Source of the DNA: Halalkalibacter krulwichiae
GTDB lineage: Bacteria; Bacillota; Bacilli; Bacillales; Bacillaceae_D
Direction of reading: 5' to 3'
DNA: 64,000 nt
NCBI RefSeq assembly: GCF_002109385.1
Contig: NZ_CP020814.1
Coordinates: 2,069,501-2,133,500, forward strand
The notes below the pieces were generated by a model, which was given only the letters and a program-made list of their open reading frames with translations, was not told the origin of the DNA and ran no database searches. This document shows, in pieces, positions 37,026 through 46,504 of this stretch (position 1 is the stretch's first letter; each line of letters opens with the position of its first letter). The position numbers were made by a program, and so were the translations under genes.

Positions 37026-37190
37026 ATGAATGAAGTGTTTGTATTCGGGGATAGTTTAAATGATGTTTCTGTATCCGAGGTCAACTAGTTCTTGTCATAA
37101 AAAAAGAAATAGCAGAATGGTATACAAAATCACCCTTCTTATATAGAAGATAGAGTTGCTTTTGTATTTCGTTCACATGGTATTAGATGA
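37026..37190 (+). pseudogene. Possible decayed HAD-phosphatase fragment
   Basis: The 430-base gap before the next gene holds a short frame reading EVFVFGDSLNDVS, the metal-binding GDxxND motif of Cof-type HAD phosphatases. It stops at 37088. About 40 codons further on, in another frame, HPSYIEDRVAFVFRSHGI resembles the end of such proteins. The two blocks are spaced as in an intact gene, but stops and frame changes lie between them. The remaining gap sequence shows nothing else. Confidence 0.35.
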
Positions 37191-37212
37191 CTAAAGTTAA
37201 GAGGTGAGGAGT

Positions 37213-38184
37213 TTGCGGGTATTTGCTACACCAAAGGTTATTGTGAGCAAATGTATGGAATTTGAAGCTTGTAGATACAACGGTGGTAAAATTAATGAAG
37301 CTCTAATCGCCAAATTAGGTGAATATGTTGATTTCATTCCTGTTTGTCCTGAAGTAGAAATCGGGTTAGAGACTCCGCGTGAAGCGATAAGGTTAGTTAC
37401 GGATGGAGAAGCAACTCAATTAATTCAACCTAAATCTCAATTGAATCTGACCGAACAGATGAAAGGCTTTGCTCAGGAATTCCTAGCAAATAGAAAAGAA
37501 GTTGACGGTTTCGTTCTAAAAAGCCGATCACCAAGCTGTGCAATAACAGATGCGAAAGTTTATGCAAATGTAGAGAAGTCGCCTGTAATTCGTACTGGAA
37601 GCGGAATGTTTACAGAGCGTGTTCTTGCATTATTCCCTTTTCTTCCTATAGAAGATGAAGGAAGGCTCAAAAATTTTATACTTAGAGAACATTTCTTCAC
37701 TCATTTATTTACAGTTGCTGACTTTCGTATAGTCAAACAAAGTAGGAAAATAAATGAATTAATAAATTTTCATGCGAAAAACAAATACTTGTTTATGGCA
37801 TGTAATCAAGAAAAGGTAAGAGAACTTGGCAGAGTGATTGGTAACCATTCGGGTGAACAAATGGAGCGTGTTTTTCAAGTGTATGAAAAAGGTCTTTATG
37901 AATTATTCTCCATTCCAATTAAGGCGACTTCCCATATAAATGTTTGTCAGCATGTGTTCGGATATTTTTCTAAATATTTAACAATAGCAGAACGAACGCA
38001 CTTTATTCAGCTACTCGAACAATACAGAGAGAAAAAAATACCGTTAAGCAGCCTAATAGGAATCTTAAGGTCTTGGTGTTATCGTTTTGAGAATAAATAC
38101 TTATTGAATCAGACATATTTTGAACCGTATCCTGAAGGACTTATAGCTATTAGTGATTCAGGGAAGGGAAGGGCATTCTCTTAA
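37213..38184 (+). CDS. DUF523 and DUF1722 (YbgA-type) protein
   Basis: About 323 residues. The N-terminal DUF523 domain has a Cys pair in SKCMEFEACRYNGG and CP in PVCPEVEIGLETPRE, plus SRSPSC; the C-terminal DUF1722 domain spans about residues 195-310 (HAKNKYLFMACNQEKVRELGR, YREKKIPLSSLIGILRSW). Such fusions often lie near photolyase genes, but none is seen here. The function is unknown; metal or cluster binding by the Cys residues is possible. GAGGTG lies six bases before the TTG at 37213. Confidence 0.85.
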   Translation: MRVFATPKVIVSKCMEFEACRYNGGKINEALIAKLGEYVDFIPVCPEVEIGLETPREAIRLVTDGEATQLIQPKSQLNLTEQMKGFAQEFLANRKEVDGFVLKSRSPSCAITDAKVYANVEKSPVIRTGSGMFTERVLALFPFLPIEDEGRLKNFILREHFFTHLFTVADFRIVKQSRKINELINFHAKNKYLFMACNQEKVRELGRVIGNHSGEQMERVFQVYEKGLYELFSIPIKATSHINVCQHVFGYFSKYLTIAERTHFIQLLEQYREKKIPLSSLIGILRSWCYRFENKYLLNQTYFEPYPEGLIAISDSGKGRAFS

Positions 38185-38211
38185 GCATAACTTATCATAA
38201 AATATCCAATA

Positions 38212-38257
38212 GTGTTTGAAAAGATCATTCATATGATCCGTTCAAATGCTTTTTTTA
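38212..38257 (+). terminator. Terminator after the DUF523/DUF1722 gene
   Basis: GTTTGAA/TTCAAAT and the inner GATCAT/ATGATC form a hairpin followed by seven T. Confidence 0.8.
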
Positions 38258-38458
38258 TATCACTGTTCTTAAAAGTATTGCAGTGAACAATAAGTCGATG
38301 TGCAGAAGTGAGCTAGGTATTTCACAGTATAAACATGAAGCGGAAAAAATGTATTAATACAATTGTTAAAAATGTGTTGACTATTATAGTACAGAGGCAT
38401 ATAATAAAAACAAGAAGAGTAAAACAATTCAAACAATTTAAAAAGGGAGATGGAAAAT

Positions 38459-38557
38459 ATGCAAAAAGCACAGACGGGAACGAACAGAAAGCCAGTTGAA
38501 ATTAAGGAAGATCAGTCCATTCTTCAATCTATTAATGACTATTACAGCAGAAACTAA
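38459..38557 (+). CDS. Very small protein, 32 residues
   Basis: A 33-codon frame including the stop. It starts MQKAQTGTNRKPVEIKED and ends INDYYSRN. AAAGGGAGATGG lies a few bases before the ATG, and a strong terminator follows within 15 bases, so the unit looks like a complete monocistronic gene. The product is basic at the start and acidic in the middle, without a membrane segment. I do not recognise the family. Confidence 0.6.
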   Translation: MQKAQTGTNRKPVEIKEDQSILQSINDYYSRN

Positions 38558-38566
38558 CATTTTAAA

Positions 38567-38604
38567 AAAACAGAGCATCTACGGAAAATGCTCTGTTTTT
38601 TTCT
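38567..38604 (+). terminator. Terminator after the 32-residue gene
   Basis: AACAGAGCAT pairs with ATGCTCTGTT across the loop, followed by a long T-rich run. Confidence 0.92.
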
Positions 38605-38659
38605 TTTTTTATTGTGTTGTGGTACAGGTTGTGTGTGACTATTTACAGATAAAAGTTGG

Positions 38660-38688
38660 TTGCATTATTTAGTGAAATGAGGTATATT
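38660..38688 (+). promoter_or_regulatory. Sigma-A-like promoter of a putative RNA
   Basis: TTGCAT and TATATT with a 17-base spacer; transcription would start near 38695, with no reading frame behind it. Confidence 0.6.
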
Positions 38689-38694
38689 GATATC

Positions 38695-38936
38695 AGAGGT
38701 CGTCGATAACCTAGTGAAAAGCGCTTTTCATTCAGCTGGCGCGGTCAAGGAGCCGCAAGGATGAACGAGAGGTAGGGCTTTCATCGTGTGGGAATTGATG
38801 ATGGATCCTTAGATTTACCCATAAGAACAATTGCATCAATAGCAACACTTTTAAGAGTTTATTATTCACATGTTATAAGGGATATTCACTCGATTCGTGG
38901 TTGATGTTCCTTATAATATGTGAATTTTTATTTACC
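38695..38936 (+). ncRNA. Putative structured RNA or leader upstream of the cold-shock gene
   Basis: Between a good promoter and a terminator lie about 240 bases with no reading frame but many pairing segments: the palindrome GAAAAGCGCTTTTC, GCGG/CCGC, TTCAT/ATGAA and CATC/GATG. The 3' end is a long hairpin, ATTCACAT-TTATAAGG with CCTTATAA-ATGTGAAT, at about 38865-38925, then TTTTTATTT. It does not match any riboswitch class I can recall. It may be an independent sRNA or an attenuator for the cold-shock gene, which starts 60 bases on. Confidence 0.5.
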
Positions 38937-38995
38937 TCGGATTGTAAATACGATTGCATATTAAGTAAATTATTTTAAGATTGGGGTTTTAAAGC

Positions 38996-39199
38996 ATGGC
39001 ACAAACTGGTACAGTTAAATGGTTTAACGCAGAAAAAGGATTCGGTTTCATTGAAGTAGAAGGCGGAAATGACGTATTTGTACACTTCAGCGCTATTACT
39101 GGTGAAGGTTTCAAATCACTTGACGAAGGTCAATCTGTTGAGTTTGAAATCGTTGAAGGCGACCGTGGACCACAAGCAGCTAACGTTGTAAAACTATAA
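38996..39199 (+). CDS. Cold-shock protein (CspA/CspB/CspD family)
   Basis: A 67-residue single cold-shock domain with both nucleic-acid-binding motifs, KGFGFIEV (RNP1) and DVFVHF (RNP2). It binds single-stranded RNA and DNA and acts as an RNA chaperone. The ending ANVVKL is like B. subtilis CspD. A possible promoter, TTGCAT with TAAGAT at a 16-base spacer, lies just upstream, and a strong terminator follows. Confidence 0.95.
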   Translation: MAQTGTVKWFNAEKGFGFIEVEGGNDVFVHFSAITGEGFKSLDEGQSVEFEIVEGDRGPQAANVVKL

Positions 39200-39214
39200 A
39201 TGATACTACTATCA

Positions 39215-39248
39215 AGACATTGTCCATATGGACAATGTCTTTTTATTT
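39215..39248 (+). terminator. Terminator after the cold-shock gene
   Basis: AGACATTGTCCAT pairs perfectly with ATGGACAATGTCT; a T-rich tail follows. Confidence 0.93.
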
Positions 39249-39349
39249 AAATTTGATTTACATGTAGGACAAACAAAATTGTTGAAAAGAGGAGGAGAAT
39301 TACCTAATATAAAATGTATATATTTTACTTATTTGGGAAGGGGAGAGAA

Positions 39350-41379
39350 ATGCTTAATAAAAAAATTTATATAGGCTTCTTTATTTCTGTTTTATTTCTT
39401 GTTTTGGCAGCGTGTTCAGAATCGATTACGCCACCTGAGGAAGTATTTCAAAATTTTATCAGTAGTTGGGAATCTGGGGATTATGAAGATATGTACGAAT
39501 ATCTTACTTTAAGCTCACAGACAAATCTATCGGCAGAAGAATTCAAGGAGTTATTTCAATCTACATATGATGAAATAAAAGCTAGCGATATTGCAATCCA
39601 ACTTTTGCAACCGGAAATAGAAGAAGATGAAAGCGCAAGGGGGACAGAGGTACAATTACAGTATGAAAAGAGTCTATCCATGTTTACAGGAGACTTAACC
39701 TTTGATTCAATTGCAACAATGATTTTTGATGAAGAAGAAAAGAAATGGGGTGTCGAATGGACACCGTCAATGATATTTCCTCTAATGGAAGATGACGATC
39801 AAGTTAAGTTGAGAATTATGTTTCCCGAAGAGAGAGGAGAAATCTACGACCGGAATGGAAAGCCGCTTGCTATAAATGCTGAAATCTATGAGATAGGGCT
39901 TGTTCCAGGACGGATGGAAAATGAAGAAGAGATCGATGAAGTAAGTGAGAAAGTTGGTGTATCAGTAGAATATATTCAAGCCCAATTGGACCAAAGTTGG
40001 GTTGGGCCGGATACTTTTGTACCGATAAAAAAGGTAGGCTCCAATGAAAAAGAATTCGTCGAAGAATTGTACGAATCTATTCCTGTCGCTACGTATCGAG
40101 AAGTTTCTGCTAGAGTATACCCAGCTGGAGAAGCAGCGGCTCATTTAATTGGATATATTGGAATGGTGAGGCAGGAAGAATTAGAAAACGATACAGATTA
40201 CAAGTATCAGAATGATTCGACTATCGGTAGAACGGGACTTGAAGCTATTTTTGAAGAGCGATTACGTGGTCAAAGCGGTGGTGAAGTATATATTGAATCA
40301 ATTGACGGAATAGAAAAACATATTATTCAGAAAAAAGAATCCGTCAATGGCGAATCGATTCAATTAACGATGGATTTAGGTATTCAAGAAGCTATGTTTG
40401 ATAAATTTGATCAAGATCAGGATATGGGAACAGGAGTCGCTATCCATCCAATTACAGGTGAGGTTCTTGCCCTTGTTAACTATCCTTCTTATAACCCAAA
40501 TGATTTCATTTTAGGGATGTCGTCAGAACAGTATACTGAATTAGAAAGTGATCCAGATAGACCGTTAACGAATCGGTTTGCCCAATCATTTATTCCAGGT
40601 TCCACTATTAAACCAATCACGGCTGCTATTGCGCTTGAAAATGGGTTGGACCCAGAAGTTAGAATAGAAAGCTCTGATGCTGGTTGGAAAAAGGATGAGT
40701 CATGGGTAATCATTCTGTTAGACGTGTCTCTAATCCGCTTTCGCAACTTAATCTAAATGAAGCGATGATGTATTCGGATAATATTTACTTTGCGAAAGTT
40801 GCAACTGACTTAGGGATTGAGTCGTTTGAGGAAGGTTTGCAACAGTTTGCTTTTAACGAAAAGTTGCCTTTTTCTTATCCTAATTTTGCTGAATCGCAAA
40901 TTGCACAAAATCAAATTGATTCTGATGTTTTGCTAGCTGATACAGCATATGGTCAAGGTCAACTTTTGGTCAACCCTCTTCACCTGGCGCTGATGTATTC
41001 GACCTTTGTAAATAACGGCTCGATACCGAATCCGATTCTTTTGGAAGAAGAACAACCGACATTTTGGTTGGAAGGGGTCATTAGTGAACAAAATGCATCA
41101 ATTGTCTTAGATGCAATGATTGAAGTTATTCAGAATCATAATGGAACAGCTTCTCATGTAAATTTGGATCAGGTGAAGCTAGCGGGGAAGACAGGAACGG
41201 CAGAACACAAAGCTTCCCGTGATGCGGAGAGTGGTGGCGCAGAAACGGGTTGGTTTATTGGGATGGATGTAGAAGACCCTGAATTGCTTATTCTCATGAT
41301 GATGGAAAACGTAGAAGATAAGCGCAGTAGTTATTATGTGGCTTCGAAAGTAAAGGAGCTCTTCATGGAGATATATTAA
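39350..41379 (+). CDS. pbpC: Class B penicillin-binding lipoprotein (PBP3/MecA-like), with a frameshift
   Basis: About 676 codons in two frames. A signal peptide with lipobox LAAC (Cys22) precedes an NTF2-like MecA N-terminal domain (about residues 28-150), the PBP dimerisation domain (RGEIYDRNGKPLA), and the transpeptidase domain with SxxK in PGSTIKP, SxN in YSDN and KTGTAE. At GGG 40704-40706 the frame breaks after KKDESW; one extra G gives DESWGNHSVRRVSNP and joins the frame ending at 41379. It cross-links peptidoglycan outside the membrane. GGGAAGGGGAG precedes the ATG at 39350. The symbol follows B. subtilis PBP3 and is tentative. Confidence 0.88.
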
Positions 41380-41387
41380 AAAATGTT

Positions 41388-41429
41388 AAGGCAATCTAAG
41401 TTTTGAATCTTAGGTTGTCTTTATTTTTC
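41388..41429 (+). terminator. Terminator after the penicillin-binding protein gene
   Basis: AAGGCAATCTAAG pairs with CTTAGGTTGTCTT (G-T pair), followed by a T-rich run. Confidence 0.82.
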
Positions 41430-41591
41430 TCATCTTTAAATAAAAACTTTAGCATGATTTCAAAAAAATGAATATAATAGTATTGTAAGGGCTTACATTT
41501 ATTTTTTTGAACATTTAAGTTAATGTTTGACGTCTACGATGAATATCTTTGTATACACACGATCAAAACCAATAGGTGAGGAGTGTATGAA

Positions 41592-42026
41592 ATGGAAGCG
41601 ACACATTACAATGACCTGTCTATTCATGTTCCTAAGAAGCAGTTGGATAAACTAATTAGTGGAGTCCTTGAAAATAAATATCGTATTTTTTGGGGATTTA
41701 ATAAAGGGAAAATGATATTAAACATTTATAATAGTGAAGTAAATAATAAATTAATTTTCAAGCGACATAAAGGTTATCTTGAATTAATTGAAGCAAAGTT
41801 AAAGAGTGCTAATGTTCTAAAGGTGTTGGATAATGATATTGACTTTACAATTAAAGCGGCATCAAAACAAATTGATGTAAAAAGAAGTAACGAATCTGTT
41901 TATCGTGAAATTGATTATTTTTTAATAGAACTATCTCATTTTCAAAAGATAGGCGATTTAAAAGCAGTTGAAAATATAAAATCGAAGTTAAGAGAACTTT
42001 CCGATGAATGGAATAGTTTAAACTAG
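41592..42026 (+). CDS. Uncharacterised soluble protein
   Basis: About 144 residues, rich in Lys, Asn and Ile, with a beta-rich first third (YRIFWGFNKGKMILNIYN) and a helical C-terminus (SVYREIDYFLIELSHFQKIG). No signal or membrane segment. GGTGAGGAG ends nine bases before the ATG at 41592. I do not recognise the family. It is flanked by terminators, so it is a single-gene unit. Confidence 0.6.
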   Translation: MEATHYNDLSIHVPKKQLDKLISGVLENKYRIFWGFNKGKMILNIYNSEVNNKLIFKRHKGYLELIEAKLKSANVLKVLDNDIDFTIKAASKQIDVKRSNESVYREIDYFLIELSHFQKIGDLKAVENIKSKLRELSDEWNSLN

Positions 42027-42029
42027 TTT

Positions 42030-42066
42030 TAAAACCACTTAGATATGTGTTCTAAGTGGTTTTTCA
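42030..42066 (+). terminator. Terminator after the uncharacterised gene
   Basis: AAAACCACTTAGA pairs perfectly with TCTAAGTGGTTTT. Confidence 0.9.
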
Positions 42067-42156
42067 GTTTTGGCTGAAGGTATGTAATAACAGAGAGTTC
42101 AAGAGCGAGAACAGAAACGCACCGCCCATTTTGGGAAGGGGGGAAATTGCTTAGAA

Positions 42157-42183
42157 GAATAGGGGTTTGGTTAGCCCCTATTC
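42157..42183 (-). terminator. Hairpin downstream of the DUF3918-like gene
   Basis: GAATAGGGG pairs with CCCCTATTC nine bases past the stop of the minus-strand gene; the T run after it is weak. Confidence 0.55.
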
Positions 42184-42191
42184 ATGGTCTG

Positions 42192-42377
42192 TTAAGATTG
42201 GTCACGGTTTTGTGAAATCATGTCTTTAATAGGTTCCATCATATTGTTCATATTCATTCCGTTTCCGTTGCGATTTCTCATCATGCTGTAAGCTGCAGCT
42301 CCAATCCCAATACCTACCATTGACATCATTAAACCATTTCCATTTTTCTTTTTGCGTTTTCGACCGAACATTTCCAT
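42192..42377 (-). CDS. Small glycine/methionine-rich protein (DUF3918-like)
   Basis: A 61-residue protein with a basic start (MEMFGRKRKKKNGNG), a short hydrophobic stretch (LMMSMVGIGIGAAAYSMM) and an Asn/Met-rich tail. AAAGGGGGAAG lies just before the ATG at 42377; the frame upstream to 42548 has no such site. It resembles DUF3918 proteins of Bacillus, of unknown function. It is divergent from mrfA. Confidence 0.6.
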   Translation of the reverse strand: MEMFGRKRKKKNGNGLMMSMVGIGIGAAAYSMMRNRNGNGMNMNNMMEPIKDMISQNRDQS

Positions 42378-42587
42378 TTTTCTTCCCCCTTTAAATATGT
42401 GTTTGATCATTATCAAACATTTTATATAATCAGTAATTTGCGATGTTTTTATTCGTCGTTTGCATAGTTGTAAGATAAAGGATAAATGGAATACATATAT
42501 TTTTCCAAATTCTAATTTAATGGTTATTATAGAAAAACAAACAAACATTCGCTAAAATGAAAGTAATTGAAATTGAGGTGGAGCGGA

Positions 42588-44846
42588 ATGTTTAAACAAA
42601 ATTTAGAGCATGTTTTAAATGAACTAAAATATGATCAACAATGGAAAGAACAAATTGTGCACTGGCATGAAATCGATGCGGTCGACGCTAAAGTCAAACC
42701 ATTTCCTGAGGCATTGGATACGCGGATTGAAAAAGCTTTATCAAAGCGTGGGATCGGCGCTTTGTACTCGCATCAACTAGAAGCCTTTTTGTATACGAGG
42801 AACAAAGAAAATGTTGTTGCAGTAACTCCAACAGCATCAGGGAAAACACTGTGCTACAATTTGCCTGTCCTTCAGGAGATTGTCGATAATGAAGAAAGCA
42901 GGGCGTTGTATCTGTTTCCTACAAAGGCTCTAGCTCAAGATCAAAAGAGTGAGCTTAATGAAATGATTGATGAAATAGGGATCAATGTAAAATGCTTCAC
43001 ATATGATGGAGATACAGCCCCTAATATTCGTCAGGCTGTTCGGAAAGCAGGCCATATTGTGATAACGAATCCAGATATGTTACATTCAGCTATCTTACCC
43101 CATCATACAAAATGGGTTGCTTTTTTCGAAAACTTAAAATACGTTATCGTTGACGAACTGCATACATACAGAGGGGTTTTTGGTAGTCATGTTGCCAATG
43201 TCATTCGGAGGTTGAAACGTATAGCAAAATATTATGGAAGTGATCCTGTTTTCATTTGTACGTCTGCTACAATTGCTAATCCTAAAGAATTAGCTCAAGA
43301 ATTAACAGGCGATCCTATGAGGCTTATTGATCAAAATGGGGCTCCTAGGGGAAAGAAGCATTTTTTATTTTACAATCCACCCATTTTAAACAAGGCTTTG
43401 AATATTCGACAAAGTGCAACCGTTGAAGTGAATCAATTAGCTAGAAAGTTTTTAGAAAATAAAATTCAAACGATTGTATTTGCTAGAAGTCGTGTGCGTG
43501 TAGAAATTATTTTAAGTCATCTGCAGCAGTTAACAAGGAAGTATCTAGGCCCTGAAACCATTCGAGGATATCGTGGTGGATATTTACCGAAACAACGTCG
43601 GGAGATTGAGCGGGGTTTACGTCAAGGTGAGATAGTAGGCGTAGTTAGTACTAATGCTTTAGAGTTAGGTGTTGATATCGGACAGCTTCAGGTTTGTATT
43701 ATGACAGGCTATCCTGGTTCTGTCGCTAGTGCTTGGCAACAAGCGGGTAGGGCGGGAAGAAGACAAAATGAGTCTGTCATCATTATGGTAGCTGGTTCAA
43801 ATCCAATAGATCAATACATTATTCAGCATCCAGAATACTTTTTTGAGCGCAATCCTGAGTCAGCTCGTATTAACCCAAATAATTTAATTATTTTAGTTGA
43901 TCATTTAAAATGTGCCGCTTATGAGCTCCCATTTAAGCGTGGCGAGACTTTTGATGGAGTGGACATTGAAGAGATACTAGAGTTTCTTACTGAGGAGCAA
44001 GTGTTGCTTGAACGAGCGAATAAATGGTATTGGATGAACGATGCATTTCCAGCGCACGGAATTAGTTTGCGTTCAGCTTCGCAAGAAAATGTAATCATTA
44101 TTGATCAATCTGATGTAAGCAACTCAACTGTTATTGGTGAGATGGATCGCTTTAGTGCAATGACCTTGCTACATGATGAGGCTATTTACTTACATCAGGG
44201 AGTACAATATCAAGTTGAATTTTTGGATTGGGATGAAAAAAAGGCATTTGTACGAGAAGTAAATGTTGAATATTTCACAGATGCTAATTTGGCTATTCAA
44301 CTCCGTGTCTTGGAGGAAGACCAGAAAAGACCTGAAGATGACATAACGGTGAGTTATGGTGATGTTATGGTAAATGCTAAAGCTACAATTTTCAAGAAAA
44401 TTCGACTTTCTACTTTTGAAAATATAGGCTCTGGTCCGATTCATCTACCTGAAGAAGAACTTCACACAAATGCTATGTGGATAAGCTTTTCACAAGAAAT
44501 AACAAATCGTTTTGGGGAAGGAACTTTTGACCAAGCGTTAACTGGTTTAGCTCAATTGTTACAACAGGTAGCGCCTGTATTTGTTATGTGTGATCGTCAC
44601 GATCTTCATGTTGTGCCGCAAATGAAAGCCGAACATTCGGAGTTACCTACTATTTTTCTTTATGACCGTTATCCAGGAGGAATTGGTTTAGCGAAAGAGG
44701 TATTCAATAATTTGTCAAAAATCTTAAAGCAAGTTGAACATTTAATTACAGCTTGTCCTTGTGATCAAGGATGTCCTTCATGTGTAGGAGCAAGTGAAGT
44801 GAATTCAAAGATGTTAGTAAAACGTTTCATTAACTTATTATCATAG
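42588..44846 (+). CDS. mrfA: DEAD/DEAH-box DNA helicase MrfA (YprA)
   Basis: A 752-residue superfamily 2 helicase. Walker A is TPTASGKT, motif II VIVDELHT, motif III CTSATIANP, and motif VI AGRAGRRQ. A C-terminal MrfA-type domain carries four Cys in ACPCDQGCPSC that bind zinc. In B. subtilis MrfA and MrfB act together in a UvrA-independent repair route for mitomycin C adducts. GAGGTGG lies about six bases before the ATG at 42588. It is 18 bases from mrfB, and the order matches B. subtilis yprA-yprB. Confidence 0.93.
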   Translation: MFKQNLEHVLNELKYDQQWKEQIVHWHEIDAVDAKVKPFPEALDTRIEKALSKRGIGALYSHQLEAFLYTRNKENVVAVTPTASGKTLCYNLPVLQEIVDNEESRALYLFPTKALAQDQKSELNEMIDEIGINVKCFTYDGDTAPNIRQAVRKAGHIVITNPDMLHSAILPHHTKWVAFFENLKYVIVDELHTYRGVFGSHVANVIRRLKRIAKYYGSDPVFICTSATIANPKELAQELTGDPMRLIDQNGAPRGKKHFLFYNPPILNKALNIRQSATVEVNQLARKFLENKIQTIVFARSRVRVEIILSHLQQLTRKYLGPETIRGYRGGYLPKQRREIERGLRQGEIVGVVSTNALELGVDIGQLQVCIMTGYPGSVASAWQQAGRAGRRQNESVIIMVAGSNPIDQYIIQHPEYFFERNPESARINPNNLIILVDHLKCAAYELPFKRGETFDGVDIEEILEFLTEEQVLLERANKWYWMNDAFPAHGISLRSASQENVIIIDQSDVSNSTVIGEMDRFSAMTLLHDEAIYLHQGVQYQVEFLDWDEKKAFVREVNVEYFTDANLAIQLRVLEEDQKRPEDDITVSYGDVMVNAKATIFKKIRLSTFENIGSGPIHLPEEELHTNAMWISFSQEITNRFGEGTFDQALTGLAQLLQQVAPVFVMCDRHDLHVVPQMKAEHSELPTIFLYDRYPGGIGLAKEVFNNLSKILKQVEHLITACPCDQGCPSCVGASEVNSKMLVKRFINLLS

Positions 44847-44864
44847 GGAAGGGGAGGCAAATAA

Positions 44865-46121
44865 GTGACAATGAAAAATAAGCTATCTCGTATGAAAAAT
44901 CATATGGGAATAAAAAGCAATGCCGATCCTACAAGTATGAAAGAACAACTAGAACAAAAACAGGAAATTCCCTATGAAAGAGAATGGGAAGCGTTACAAA
45001 CAAAACCGTACTGGTTTGAAGATGGCTATACACTTATTCGTGAAAAGGACTATGATATAAATCACCCACATGGAAGATATTTGTTTTCTGATATTAAACA
45101 AGTATTGGAGAAATGGCAAAATCACCAAAATGATCATCCATTATCAGCAAAAGGGAGAAAATTAGAGGATTTAGTCTTTTTTGACACGGAAACAACTGGC
45201 TTAAGTAGTGGAGCTGGGAATACGATTTTTATGCTAGGGTACTGTAGAGTACAGTCGGAGTCGGTGAAAATAAAGCAGTATTTTCTTCCTGGGCCTGAAT
45301 CCGAAGTTGCTCTTTATCATTATTTTTTAACAGATATTGGTAATTTAGGGAACTTAGTTACTTATAACGGAAAAGCATTTGATTGGCCCCAAGTAAAGAC
45401 TCGCCATACTTTTGTTCGTAATCAAGTACCACAATTACCGAAGTTTGGCCACTTTGACTTATTACATGCTTCAAGAAGATTTTGGAAAGATGTATTGCCT
45501 TCTTGTAAGCTTTCAATTGTTGAGCAAGAGATTCTGAAATTCAATCGAATTGAAGATACACCCAGTTATATGGCCCCGATGTTATACTTTGACTTTTTAA
45601 AAGAACAAGACCCTGAATTTGTTAAAGGGATCTTTCAACACCATGAGTGGGATGTTTTATCATTAATGACTTTGTATACTCATTTATCTAAAGTGATATT
45701 AGATTGTGATAGCGATGCAGTATTGCCTCGGGAAAAATTTGAAGTAGCTCGCTGGTACGAAGCGATAGGAGAAAGAGAAATAGCAATGGAGCTATTTAAT
45801 CAGCTTAAAGGACTAGGTAGCTACGAAGCTGAGTCGAGTATGTTTTCGTATGCGAAAGCAAGGAAACAACGTGGTGAGTTTGAAATAGCACTGTCAGCAT
45901 TTCAAAAGTTGATCGGCACAGAAGCATTCACATATTTTGCAGCTATTGAAAGCTCAAAAATATGTGAACATAAACTAAAAGACTATGAAAAGGCACTATT
46001 CTTTAGTTATGAAGCTTTAAAAGGCAGTTCCTTCCTATCGAAGAGCTCGAAAGAAAAACAAAAAAAGTTAATAGCAGATGCAAACCAAAGAATAAGTCGA
46101 TTAGAAAATAAGCTCCGTTAA
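44865..46121 (+). CDS. mrfB: Exonuclease MrfB (YprB)
   Basis: A 418-residue protein with an RNase H-like DnaQ/DEDD exonuclease domain at about residues 100-270 (VFFDTETTGLSSGAGNTIFMLGY with D-x-E, VTYNGKAFDWP, HHEWDVLSLM) and a C-terminal TPR-like region (about 290-410). It is the nuclease partner of MrfA in mitomycin repair. The GTG at 44865 has GGGGAGG seven bases upstream; ATG 44871 is an alternative. Confidence 0.9.
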   Translation: MTMKNKLSRMKNHMGIKSNADPTSMKEQLEQKQEIPYEREWEALQTKPYWFEDGYTLIREKDYDINHPHGRYLFSDIKQVLEKWQNHQNDHPLSAKGRKLEDLVFFDTETTGLSSGAGNTIFMLGYCRVQSESVKIKQYFLPGPESEVALYHYFLTDIGNLGNLVTYNGKAFDWPQVKTRHTFVRNQVPQLPKFGHFDLLHASRRFWKDVLPSCKLSIVEQEILKFNRIEDTPSYMAPMLYFDFLKEQDPEFVKGIFQHHEWDVLSLMTLYTHLSKVILDCDSDAVLPREKFEVARWYEAIGEREIAMELFNQLKGLGSYEAESSMFSYAKARKQRGEFEIALSAFQKLIGTEAFTYFAAIESSKICEHKLKDYEKALFFSYEALKGSSFLSKSSKEKQKKLIADANQRISRLENKLR

Positions 46122-46504
46122 ATGTGCATTTCCTGGGGAAGCGCAAAAATACCAATTTTCAGACAAGTTTCAGCATCTAGAGGGAGAGCTTTGTAAGTTT
46201 ATGTATTTAGAAAAAAAGAATTGTCATTATGTGTAGGAACTATTACAATATGTTCGATATTCTTTTTATGAAATGAGTGAACGAAATGTATCGGGCAATT
46301 TTAGTCTTGTTTTTTTTGATGATTGGTTTTACTTTATATGTAATGAGTGAAATGCGAGATTCAGCTTTCTTTCTTTTATAAGTTATTTGCCTATTTTCCT
46401 TTCTGTAAAATGATTAGGCGCTAATTTGGACATTCAACTAGTACACCTGTTCCTTACATTACATAGGTTAATAGTGACTCAAAAATAAAAGGAGGAATTA
46501 ATCT
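46122..46504. other. mrfB-cotD intergenic region
   Basis: A 383-base A+T-rich gap. It contains one possible 31-residue membrane peptide (46286-46381, listed separately) and must hold the promoter of cotD, which in B. subtilis is read by sigma-K. I see no clear terminator for mrfB and no other structure. Confidence 0.4.
46286..46381 (+). CDS. Possible 31-residue membrane peptide
   Basis: A 32-codon frame: MYRAILVLFFLMIGFTLYVM followed by SEMRDSAFFLL. It would form a single transmembrane helix with a short polar end. The ribosome-binding site (GAGTGA) is weak, and no terminator follows. Many small sporulation membrane peptides have this form, but nothing else supports expression. Confidence 0.35.
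   Translation: MYRAILVLFFLMIGFTLYVMSEMRDSAFFLL

Noticed and set aside
38719..38736. GAAAAGCGCTTTTC considered as a cre site
   Set aside because: Spacing of the TG and CA half-sites is two bases too wide for CcpA; it sits inside the putative RNA and is better read as a stem.
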